From Ruminococcaceae bacterium UBA1734 (GTDB lineage: Bacteria > Bacillota > Clostridia > Oscillospirales > Acutalibacteraceae): 29,819 bases of DNA. The first letter of the stretch is position 1. The number at the start of each line of letters is the position of its first letter. The notes beneath the pieces were generated by a model. The model ran no database searches, was not told where the DNA came from, and worked only from the letters and a program-made list of their open reading frames with translations. Where the stretch lies: positions 1 through 29,819 of the forward strand of contig DCIE01000048.1 in assembly GCA_002315765.1 (NCBI GenBank), in the 5' to 3' direction. Shown in pieces: positions 5,344 through 13,921 of the stretch. A program made the position numbers and the translations under genes.

Positions 5344-7632
5344 TTATTTACCAAGAATTACATTAACGAGCGCTGTAATATCATTTGCGTTAATGAGTTC
5401 ATCATCATTCATGTCATAAATATCATCAACAGATTCTTTACTTAATGCTTTTTTCATATTTACAAGGTCAATAATATTTACAACCGAATCAGCGTTAACA
5501 TCACCGAATTTTAATGTCTTTACTGTAATGGCATCGCCATAGTCCTCAGAAGCAATGAATCTACCGTTATCGGCATATCTTGCTTTGAAGGTGTACTCTG
5601 TATCTGCCTCTAACAATGCGGCGATATTTCCGTCAACCTCTGAATACTCACCGGTTGTATTGTTCTTAATTGCATATGTTGCAAAAGAATCGTCTGCCAA
5701 AACAATCTTATTATATCTTACCTTATCAACCTTAGGAGTTGTAACCCTGCGGACACCCTTTTGAGCCAACTTTCCGATAGATAACTGATAGCATACGGTT
5801 TTATTATTTGTAATTGTTTCACTATCATCCGGTCTTATTACAATATATAATTGGCTGTAAGTATTAAAATTAATTGAAGAACCCGAGGTAGTCAATATAA
5901 AGTTATAATTATACGGATTGTCTACACCGTTTGTAATTCTTCCTAATTTTGCAATTTGATAAGAATTATCTTTTGCATCAGCATCAAAGTATTCGGGATT
6001 GCCGGCATAAGCATAAACATTTGCACCGTAATAATCGGCTGATGCACGCAAAGAAATCTTATATTCTGTATTTGCTGCAAGCTTTATTTCTGCGCCCTCA
6101 CCATTGATATCCTCGGTAGGAATTGCCATAATAAGTTGATATCTATCCTTTTTCAAACCGGTTATTCCGTTATAGTTTCCGGAACCCGGTGTGTATGTAT
6201 CAACATCATTCGAGTTGTTAGCTTTTGAGTTGGTTGCGCCGGTTGTTGCATCATCGCCTTTTGCAACATGAGCAAAAATGCTCTCTCTTGTATCAGCAAC
6301 ATCAAAGTCATAGTTTACAATTGGAGTAACATTTTCACCTGTTAGTTTTGCGCCCTTAACGACATAAGTTCCCTTACTATAATAAGCTAATTTTGCTGCA
6401 AATCCGATATAACCATCTTTTACCATATCGGCAGTAGCGGTTATATTATAATACAATGTATTATTTTCATCTGCCGAAAGACCAACAGAGCCCGAATTTG
6501 TTGAAGTTCCAATTGCCGTTACTCCGTCTGTACCGTCCGGAATAAGCGGAACGCCGCTTTGAATCGGTTTATTTCCCTTATGGAAAGGACTTGCAGAATA
6601 GAAAACAGATGAACCGCCATCAAGCCATGCAGGAGCACTATTACCAGCATAGATATTCAGTGCTAATGTATAAACCTTTCCCGCAACCAAATCTTCATTT
6701 AATTTGAAATAAAGTCGTAGTGGGATATTTTTAGCGCCATCAGCATTTTCGGAATAAACGGTATATTTACCGTCGGCAATAGTTCTTACTGTTTGGGTAT
6801 TAGTATCCCAATAATCAGGTTTATCAACATTTAGTTCGGAATCCCACCATGTTTTACCAGCAAATGACCATTCGCCGACAAAAATATCTCCGTTTTCTTC
6901 AAGAACTGGGTAAGCAATTTCGGGTTCTTTATCCGGCATTTGCGTCAAAATAGCATCGCACATATGATAGGTTGCAACTTTTTGAGTACTTGCAACTTTA
7001 TATGCGAAAATTAAATAATCGCAAGTTGCAAGTGTTTCGGTAGCTGTAAATTCTACAGAATAGCGGTTATCAGAACTATTTGAGACCTGCATAGATTGTT
7101 TTACATGAATGGTATAATTATTCGTGTCAAAATACGACTTACTATCATCATATTGGCTTGCTTGGAATTTATCACCGATTGCCTGTGTATAGCAAAACAG
7201 TCCTACATTCTCTACCCAAGTTGAATTTTCGGAATAAAAACCTATATCAAATTTATAAGTTTTACCGGAAACAAGTTTTTGGTCTAACTTGAAATTTATC
7301 CAAGAAATACCTTGACGACTTGAGTTTTTATGCTCAACTGTATATAAGCCATCTGCTATACTTTTTTGGTTTACATTTCCGCCACCGGTTTCATAACCAT
7401 AGTCTCTAATGATTGTATTACATATCGCTATTTTTTGTGCATCATCTCCGTAAACTAACGAAGCACCCTCGGATGATAAATTCGGATGCGACTCGTTAGT
7501 GAAAGACCATCTTTGGAACACTGTATCATTTGTGTTATTTTGTGTATCAGCAACAGCGGGAATAACCACTGTAGACATCAAAAGAGCTGCAACACAAAAA
7601 ATTGACAAATAGATTTTTAATGTTTTTTTCAT
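5344..7632 (-). CDS. Secreted dockerin protein with repeated beta-sandwich domains
   Basis: I chose the ATG at 7632 (MKKTLKIYLSIF) because GGAGG lies nine bases upstream; an in-frame start 45 bases earlier has no such signal. This gives 762 residues. A signal peptide ends near AVADTQ (about residue 29). Two or three related beta-sandwich repeats follow, each with the element LVxGKxYxxxxxxYxxNS, then a fibronectin III-like domain (about 625-700). A C-terminal type I dockerin occupies about 705-762, with both calcium loops intact (DVNADSVVNIID and DMNDDELINAND). No catalytic domain is recognised, so it is likely a polysaccharide-binding or structural component docked onto a cohesin at the cell surface. 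The partial protein at the right edge has the same layout and is a paralogue. Confidence 0.82.
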   Translation of the reverse strand: MKKTLKIYLSIFCVAALLMSTVVIPAVADTQNNTNDTVFQRWSFTNESHPNLSSEGASLVYGDDAQKIAICNTIIRDYGYETGGGNVNQKSIADGLYTVEHKNSSRQGISWINFKLDQKLVSGKTYKFDIGFYSENSTWVENVGLFCYTQAIGDKFQASQYDDSKSYFDTNNYTIHVKQSMQVSNSSDNRYSVEFTATETLATCDYLIFAYKVASTQKVATYHMCDAILTQMPDKEPEIAYPVLEENGDIFVGEWSFAGKTWWDSELNVDKPDYWDTNTQTVRTIADGKYTVYSENADGAKNIPLRLYFKLNEDLVAGKVYTLALNIYAGNSAPAWLDGGSSVFYSASPFHKGNKPIQSGVPLIPDGTDGVTAIGTSTNSGSVGLSADENNTLYYNITATADMVKDGYIGFAAKLAYYSKGTYVVKGAKLTGENVTPIVNYDFDVADTRESIFAHVAKGDDATTGATNSKANNSNDVDTYTPGSGNYNGITGLKKDRYQLIMAIPTEDINGEGAEIKLAANTEYKISLRASADYYGANVYAYAGNPEYFDADAKDNSYQIAKLGRITNGVDNPYNYNFILTTSGSSINFNTYSQLYIVIRPDDSETITNNKTVCYQLSIGKLAQKGVRRVTTPKVDKVRYNKIVLADDSFATYAIKNNTTGEYSEVDGNIAALLEADTEYTFKARYADNGRFIASEDYGDAITVKTLKFGDVNADSVVNIIDLVNMKKALSKESVDDIYDMNDDELINANDITALVNVILGK

Positions 7633-7683
7633 TGTTTTTGCCTCCATAATAATTTTTTTAATATGTGCTGGGTTCATAAAAAA

Positions 7684-9804
7684 TCATATAAGCTCAACCG
7701 TCTTTTTATTATCAGCAAGACAGTTTTCACCTAAATACAATTCAAACTTTCCTCCTTCCACGATAAATTCTCCCGTTTCGGTATAAAAGCCGAAATCTGA
7801 TAAATATATATCGAAATGCAAAGACTTTGTTTCGCCGACAGGCAAAGTTACTTTGCAAAAACGAACTAAAGAACGAAGTGGTCTCACCGTTGTAGCAACC
7901 AAATCTCTAATATATAACTGAGGAACGCAAACACCGACACAGTTTCCGATGTTTTTAACTGAAAAATCCACACCGAATGATTTACCGTTTTTTAATTCGT
8001 TAATCAAAGCTGTAGAATCACAGGCAAAATCGGATATCTTAAAGGTTGTATATGAAAGTCCGTAGCCAAATGGGTATGCGGGTTCACCTTGACAATCTTT
8101 ATAGTTGCCATGTCTTGGATTTATATCGCTGTAATAACCGTTGATTTTTCGCGAACCGGGTAACGAATTATAATAAATCGGCAGTTGCCCGATACTAAAC
8201 GGCAATGTAAATGTCAATCTTCCTGAGGGTTCTGATTCGCCAAACAACACCGAAGCTATTGCCTTTGACGCCATGGAGCCACCGTGACCGCACCAAATGA
8301 TGGCATCGAACAGTTCCTTTGCTTCACCTAAAACAATAGGACGGGCAAAACATAACACACCGATTGCTTTCCTGCCGGATTGTTTGACTTTTTTTATTAA
8401 AGATATTTTATCATTCGACAAAGAAATATCCGCTAAGCAAGCAGCTTCACCCGTTACTTCTCTTTTTTCGCCTAAAACCACTAAACAAATCTCATCACGG
8501 TTTGATTCATCAAAGTTGTGAATGTTTTGGTTAAATTCGCCAATAGCCTCTCTAACAGTTTTATTCAAACTTTTGTCATAATCCAGTGACCATGTGCCGA
8601 CAAGTTCTTCTCCCTCGTCTGCAAAATTACCGCAAATTGATACCGGTTTATTCTTATTTAGCGGTAGAATATTGTCATTGTTTTTTATTAAAACGATAGA
8701 TTCCTCCGCTAACTTTTTTGATAGCAAAATGTGTTGTTCCTTATTATATGTTCTGTTTTTTGCATAAGGTTTTTCAAACAATCCGAATCTTAATTTTGTT
8801 TCTATCACCCGTAAAACAGCACTGTCAAGTTCCCTCATTGTTATTTTTTCTTCTTTAAGCAAAGATTTAATATTGTCAAAATAACAATTGCAAACCATAT
8901 CCATATCCACACCGGCTTTTAGGGCAAGTCCGGCAGAATGTTTTGGATTCTCACTAAAACCGGAAAACTCGTGCAATTGCGCAATCGCATTCCAATCGCT
9001 GACTACAAAACCTGTAAACCCGAGCTGATTTCGCAATATTTCCGTCAAAATTTTTCTATTTCCGGTAACGGGGATTCCGTTAACATCATTAAATCCACTC
9101 ATAACCGTAGCAACTCCGCAATCAATTGCTTCTTTAAATGCCGGTAAATAATTGTTTTGGAGATTATAATCGGATATTTCGGTATGATTATAGTCTCTTC
9201 CGCCCTCACTTGCTCCATAACCCACAAAATGTTTAGCACAGGCAAGCATAGAGTTTTCGGATGAATAATCTTTTGTTTGAAAGCCTTTTACACATGACCT
9301 TGCAAACATTTTTCCAATATACGGATCCTCACCCGGGCCCTCTACAATTCTTCCCCACCTGGGCTCATGTGACATATCCAACATAGGTGCAAATGTCCAT
9401 TTAATACCGTCGGAAAGTGCCTCTTCCCTTATAGCATCGTATGACCTTTCAATTAAATCAAAATCAAAGGACTGCGTCATTGTAAGGGGAACGGGAAATG
9501 CAACATGGTGTCCGTGAATTACATCCCTTGCAAATAGTATCGGAATTTTTGACGGGGTTTCAGTAACGGCTGTTTTTTGCAGAATATTTAAGGCTTCAAC
9601 ACAAACTGACTGTTGCTTTTCCGCACCACCCAAGGATGACCAACAAAGAATAATTGAACCGGGTTTTATTTTTCTTATCTTTTCACAAGATTCTTCAATA
9701 TTATCTGCATTAAATGTTATTTGTGTAACCTGTCCGATTTTGTCTTCGATTGACATCTTTGATAATAATTCTAATGCTCGTTTTTTTATTTCACACTCAT
9801 TCAT
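7684..9804 (-). CDS. GH3 beta-glycosidase, cytoplasmic
   Basis: The 706-residue protein has the full GH3 plan. The N-terminal barrel contains WGRIVEGPGEDPY (150-162), KHFVGYG (191-197) and the nucleophile block GFVVSDW with Asp270. A second alpha/beta domain contains the probable acid/base Glu453 in TGEAACLADI. A C-terminal fibronectin-like domain follows, with AYPFGYGLSYTTF before it. There is no signal peptide. It should remove non-reducing beta-linked glucose (or xylose or mannose) from imported oligosaccharides and feed the GH130 enzyme. It begins four bases behind the permease stop with only a weak ribosome binding site (GTAGG), so translation is probably coupled. Confidence 0.93.
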   Translation of the reverse strand: MNECEIKKRALELLSKMSIEDKIGQVTQITFNADNIEESCEKIRKIKPGSIILCWSSLGGAEKQQSVCVEALNILQKTAVTETPSKIPILFARDVIHGHHVAFPVPLTMTQSFDFDLIERSYDAIREEALSDGIKWTFAPMLDMSHEPRWGRIVEGPGEDPYIGKMFARSCVKGFQTKDYSSENSMLACAKHFVGYGASEGGRDYNHTEISDYNLQNNYLPAFKEAIDCGVATVMSGFNDVNGIPVTGNRKILTEILRNQLGFTGFVVSDWNAIAQLHEFSGFSENPKHSAGLALKAGVDMDMVCNCYFDNIKSLLKEEKITMRELDSAVLRVIETKLRFGLFEKPYAKNRTYNKEQHILLSKKLAEESIVLIKNNDNILPLNKNKPVSICGNFADEGEELVGTWSLDYDKSLNKTVREAIGEFNQNIHNFDESNRDEICLVVLGEKREVTGEAACLADISLSNDKISLIKKVKQSGRKAIGVLCFARPIVLGEAKELFDAIIWCGHGGSMASKAIASVLFGESEPSGRLTFTLPFSIGQLPIYYNSLPGSRKINGYYSDINPRHGNYKDCQGEPAYPFGYGLSYTTFKISDFACDSTALINELKNGKSFGVDFSVKNIGNCVGVCVPQLYIRDLVATTVRPLRSLVRFCKVTLPVGETKSLHFDIYLSDFGFYTETGEFIVEGGKFELYLGENCLADNKKTVELI

Positions 9805-9808
9805 AATG

Positions 9809-10777
9809 TTAGCCTACAATTCCTACACGATCTATACTGGCAATAAATTTCTTTTGAAGGATTATATACATAATTAAAACCGGCACAATAAACAATGCAC
9901 AAGCTGCCATTTGAACTCCCAAAGAAACAGTCGATCCGAGTCCTGAAATAGCGCCAACATTTTCAGCAAGTTTGCTTAATTCCACAGACAACGGATAGTT
10001 GTCATTAAAATAGATTATTGATAAATAATAATCATTCCAGTGCCAGACAACCGAAAAGATTGCAACCGTCAGCATTGCTACACCGGATGAAGGCAACACA
10101 ACTTTAATAAATGTCATAAACGCATTGGCACCATCAATTGAAGCAGCTTCTTCAAGTTCTTTTGGCAACCCCTTAAAAAACTGGCGATAAATAAAAATAA
10201 ATAATCCTGAACGAAGTCCAACACCGAATAAAGACGGAAGCCAAAATACAAATCCCGTATCGAGAATGTTAGGCCTAATATCTTTTCCGAACACACCGCC
10301 TAATACCTTAAGAATTCCAAAGAAATCAAAATGAGCATAATTAAGATACATGGAAATTACAGTCATTTGCGGCGGAAGCAATATCATTAAAATCACAAAG
10401 AAGAAAAATATATTTTTACCCTTGAATTTAAATCTTGCAAATCCGTACGCTGCTAAAGCACATGTGAAAACCTCCACCAATCCGCTTAAAATTTGTATTC
10501 CTATCGTTCTCAGGAAAGCTGCAATATAATCAAGTCCCTCAAACGCCAACTTAAAATTAGATAATGATGGATTTTTTGTTATCCAAACCACGCCGGGATC
10601 ATACATTTCTTCAGGATCTCTTATTGCATAACTAACAATATATACAAGTTGGACAATAATAACATAACCAACCGCAATTAGAAATGCATATCTGAAAAGC
10701 GAAATCATTATTGAGGATGTTTTTCTCTTAATAAGCATCTTTTGGTTCTCGCTAAGATTGTTATACTTTAATTTCAT
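9809..10777 (-). CDS. Sugar ABC importer permease, second pair (MalG type)
   Basis: This is a 322-residue inner-membrane protein with six predicted membrane segments. It has the permease EAA loop, which contacts the ATPase: EELEEAASIDGANAFMTFIK. The N-terminal arm is longer than in typical 275-residue MalG proteins. GGAGG lies directly before the start, and the gene follows its partner by 12 bases. It pairs with the permease at 10790-11698 and lies directly behind the DUF5696 lipoprotein gene, a neighbourhood I recall from Paenibacillus and clostridia. Confidence 0.94.
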   Translation of the reverse strand: MKLKYNNLSENQKMLIKRKTSSIMISLFRYAFLIAVGYVIIVQLVYIVSYAIRDPEEMYDPGVVWITKNPSLSNFKLAFEGLDYIAAFLRTIGIQILSGLVEVFTCALAAYGFARFKFKGKNIFFFFVILMILLPPQMTVISMYLNYAHFDFFGILKVLGGVFGKDIRPNILDTGFVFWLPSLFGVGLRSGLFIFIYRQFFKGLPKELEEAASIDGANAFMTFIKVVLPSSGVAMLTVAIFSVVWHWNDYYLSIIYFNDNYPLSVELSKLAENVGAISGLGSTVSLGVQMAACALFIVPVLIMYIILQKKFIASIDRVGIVG

Positions 10778-10789
10778 AACTACCTCCGC

Positions 10790-11698
10790 TTATTGCCATT
10801 TTTTTAAACAAAGTTTATAAAAAAATGTAAAAACCACAGAAACAATAACCGCTACCGTTACAAAATACAACCATAGCATCGCGGAACTTTTTCCGTAAAT
10901 CTGTTGTTTCAAAAGCATTTCATATGCTTGTGAAATCACTTTGTTATTTGCACTGATACAAAATTCAATAACCGCATAAACAAACACTAATACTATTGTA
11001 TTTCCAAGGCAAGGAATAGTTATATACCAAAACTCCTCCCACTTCGTAGCCCCTTCAACCTTTGAAACCTCATAAAGTTGTTCGGGAATTGATTGCAAGC
11101 CGGAAATAAATAAAACAATATGAACTCCACATTGCCATATTAAATCAAAAATTTTATTTACATAAGAAAAGATAAAATTAGCCGTTTGTTGCGGAATTCC
11201 CATCTGCAAAAATACGCTTTCAAAATCAATTAGTCCACTTGAAAATGCACTTTGAGTTGCACTTTCGGCACTACGCATTTCTTCAAGGCTGGCATTTCCC
11301 GAAAGATAATTCATTACAACGCCTGTTGCAACAATTACAGGAACAAAATACAAAGAACGAAAAAATGTTCTACCCTTAAATTTTGGATTTAATATAACAG
11401 CAATAATAAGACTGATAATAAGAATAATTGGAATTTGATATGCGAATTCAGACAAACTATCCATTAAATTATTGAGATATTCCGGTGATTTGAATAGGGC
11501 GTAATCAAAATTTGACAAACCGATATATTTCAATTCAAAACCTCTTGTAGTGATTTTTACATCGGAAAAACTAAAGGCTATTGACTGAATCATCGGCATA
11601 AAGAAAAACAATAAAAATCCTATCAACCAAGGAAGTATAAACAGAAAACCGTTTCTGCTGTTTCTATCTTCAATTGTGCGTTTCTTTTTTGAAAACAT
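10790..11698 (-). CDS. Sugar ABC importer permease, second pair (MalF type)
   Basis: The 302-residue membrane protein starts with a basic N terminus (MFSKKKRTIEDRNSRNG) and has six predicted membrane segments. Its EAA loop reads EQLYEVSKVEGATKWEEFWY. An extra polar stretch of about 50 residues (near 133-185, containing SLEEMRSAESATQSAF) sits where standard sugar permeases have a short outer loop. This longer loop is what I associate with the DUF5696-linked permeases, and it may contact that lipoprotein. A strong GGAGG precedes the start. Confidence 0.93.
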   Translation of the reverse strand: MFSKKKRTIEDRNSRNGFLFILPWLIGFLLFFFMPMIQSIAFSFSDVKITTRGFELKYIGLSNFDYALFKSPEYLNNLMDSLSEFAYQIPIILIISLIIAVILNPKFKGRTFFRSLYFVPVIVATGVVMNYLSGNASLEEMRSAESATQSAFSSGLIDFESVFLQMGIPQQTANFIFSYVNKIFDLIWQCGVHIVLFISGLQSIPEQLYEVSKVEGATKWEEFWYITIPCLGNTIVLVFVYAVIEFCISANNKVISQAYEMLLKQQIYGKSSAMLWLYFVTVAVIVSVVFTFFYKLCLKKWQ

Positions 11699-11709
11699 AC
11701 ACTACCTCC

Positions 11710-13911
11710 TTAACGATAAATAAATGAACGTGCCTTAACTTTTCCAAATTCGGTATCGGCTTCTTTTTCGCCAAAATTAACATAAACCACTGTTCCGTTA
11801 TCAAAAACGGTTTTTGACACATTGTTATTAATATAATATGATTCAATACCGGCATCTCTTATTTCTTTTAGTAAAGGTTTGATTTTTGATGTGTTTTTAT
11901 GAATATCGTTTTTGATACCATCATATTCCGAAGCCGCTGCTGCGGAATGAACACTGCCGAACAAATCGCCATCGGTATGGTCGCAAACAGAATATGCCAA
12001 AGAAAGTCCGGTCGAAACGGATTTTAAGAACTCAGTTTCGCCATTAGTAGCCAAGTTTATCGCTTCACCCGAAATAGCTTTTTTGCCTCTGAAAATCATT
12101 TGATAAAAAGGAATATCGCAATCTAAAGCATAGTAATTTGATGACGATGTAGGGCTTCCATATATATAATCCAAGTTGACTGCTGCATACATATTTGCCT
12201 GTTTACCAAACGCCTTAGTTTTTTGATTTTTAACAGCCGTAATAATTTTATTCACATCATCGGACATATGTGCACCGCAATAATAATTTGTGTCGCGATA
12301 ATCAGAAAAGCAAACATTTGAAAGCGTGGACAACCCTACTCCAGTTGCTGAAGATTTCTTGATTTTTTTGCAAATTAAATCTATTGATGAAACAAGTGAA
12401 TAACGATTGGCGAGATACGCCTTTCTGCCTGTTGTATCTTGAGAATGAGTAGGAATTGAATAGTCATAAAACATTGCTCTTGTATCGTTTACCGTTGTTG
12501 CTGATTTTCTCGTCGAAAAGCCGCTTGCGGTTTTATTAAAGAATATCAAATCCAAATCAAGAAACGCATCAACATTATTCTTTTTACACCAATCAAAAAG
12601 TTTTGATTGACTTTTTTTATTGCCCAAGTTACCGTCAATCTTGAATCCTCCGGCATATTCTCCGTAGTCAAGTCCTGATGATGTATATCCGTTCAAATTA
12701 ACTGAAAAATCATCGGTAATATTTTTATCAATGTCTTTTATGATGCTTAAAGTGTCATCACATGAGGTTAATATATTAAGCGTATTATACGGAACACCGG
12801 CGACTATTTTTCTTACATTATACGCACCTAAAAAATCGAGCATTAAATCAGGTGTGTCTGTTGAACTTGTAAGTTTTTGAGTTTCAGACAAATATTTCTT
12901 GTAACAACGAGCCATACCGTTATAATCACAATCTTTTTGGCTAAGCATAATATACTTAACGGTTGCTTTAGAAACATTTACAAATGTATCAGTATATTTT
13001 TTAACCTCACTGTTTCCGCCTTGTGAGGATTTAATGTATGTAGTAGCCACACCTCGAATATTAAAAGCGGCATAAACACCTGAATAACCATATTCCGAAT
13101 CTCCTACTGTTGCTTTTACATCTGCAAATTCCGCACCGTTTGTAACAATGCCAAGCATTCCGCATTTTTCAGATTTTACACCGAAAACCGGCAAACGAAC
13201 AGATTTTTCAGTAGTATTATCGTAAATTGATTGAGATGTAGGGTCTGAACCGTAAATTGATTCACTATAATATCTTACTTCGCGATTTCCGGAATCCGAT
13301 TTCATAATGGCACCGCAACCGCTTGGGACAAAAATATAATTATTTTCACTGTTTTCGGTTGAAGCAAAAAACGGAAGTAAAGAAATCGATATAACTTTAT
13401 TGTTTTTCTCGCTTATTTTATCGATTTCAACCGAAACACTTACACCTGTTTTCTCTAATGAAAATATAATTGGAATTGAAAAGCCCAAAGAATCAAAATA
13501 ATACATTACTCTCATTTTGTTCTGGTTTTTTGCCGCAGTTATATATTCAGCACCGCTGTAAGCACTAATTTCCGCTTCTGCCTTTTTTTGGGAATTATAA
13601 TACTTTACGGATATTCCGGACATTAAACCGTCATCAACATATTTACCGCCGTTTTTTCCAGAGATTAAATAGTTGTACGGTGTGGTTGACCAATATCTAT
13701 CGTTGACTTTATCGTATACTGTAACAGCAGAACTATCATTATCCCAAAAAAGTGAAAAGTTGCTGTTATCACAAACCAATCCACTATCAATTGTGGTTAA
13801 ACTGTTAGGTAATTTATATATCGGCGGATGCAATTTTTCTCCACATCCGGATAAACAAACAACAATAGAAACCAATAGAAAAAATGATATGATTTTTATA
13901 AACTTTTTCAT
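11710..13911 (-). CDS. DUF5696-type lipoprotein (uncharacterised, glycosidase-like)
   Basis: The 733-residue protein has a lipoprotein signal with lipobox LSGC (Cys23), so it is fixed to the outer face of the membrane. Residues about 40-320 are beta-rich and resemble the N-terminal beta-sandwich of large glycosidases. Residues about 330-700 look like a TIM barrel, with strand-end acidic motifs such as AFLDLDLIFF and YALDCDIPFYQ. The C-terminal ending GTVVYVNFGEKEAD resembles the last sandwich of GH101- or GH36-like enzymes. I identify it as DUF5696 from memory of this architecture and its permanent neighbours (NHL/Yip1 protein, two permeases). No catalytic residue can be named with certainty. 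AGGAG precedes the start, 11 bases behind the Yip1 gene. Confidence 0.8.
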   Translation of the reverse strand: MKKFIKIISFFLLVSIVVCLSGCGEKLHPPIYKLPNSLTTIDSGLVCDNSNFSLFWDNDSSAVTVYDKVNDRYWSTTPYNYLISGKNGGKYVDDGLMSGISVKYYNSQKKAEAEISAYSGAEYITAAKNQNKMRVMYYFDSLGFSIPIIFSLEKTGVSVSVEIDKISEKNNKVISISLLPFFASTENSENNYIFVPSGCGAIMKSDSGNREVRYYSESIYGSDPTSQSIYDNTTEKSVRLPVFGVKSEKCGMLGIVTNGAEFADVKATVGDSEYGYSGVYAAFNIRGVATTYIKSSQGGNSEVKKYTDTFVNVSKATVKYIMLSQKDCDYNGMARCYKKYLSETQKLTSSTDTPDLMLDFLGAYNVRKIVAGVPYNTLNILTSCDDTLSIIKDIDKNITDDFSVNLNGYTSSGLDYGEYAGGFKIDGNLGNKKSQSKLFDWCKKNNVDAFLDLDLIFFNKTASGFSTRKSATTVNDTRAMFYDYSIPTHSQDTTGRKAYLANRYSLVSSIDLICKKIKKSSATGVGLSTLSNVCFSDYRDTNYYCGAHMSDDVNKIITAVKNQKTKAFGKQANMYAAVNLDYIYGSPTSSSNYYALDCDIPFYQMIFRGKKAISGEAINLATNGETEFLKSVSTGLSLAYSVCDHTDGDLFGSVHSAAAASEYDGIKNDIHKNTSKIKPLLKEIRDAGIESYYINNNVSKTVFDNGTVVYVNFGEKEADTEFGKVKARSFIYR

Positions 13912-13921
13912 ATTTTTTCTC

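Noticed and set aside
7633..7677. Earlier start for the 762-residue dockerin protein
   Set aside because: The extra 15 residues include the GGAGG that serves the start at 7632, and they would place non-signal residues before a typical signal peptide.
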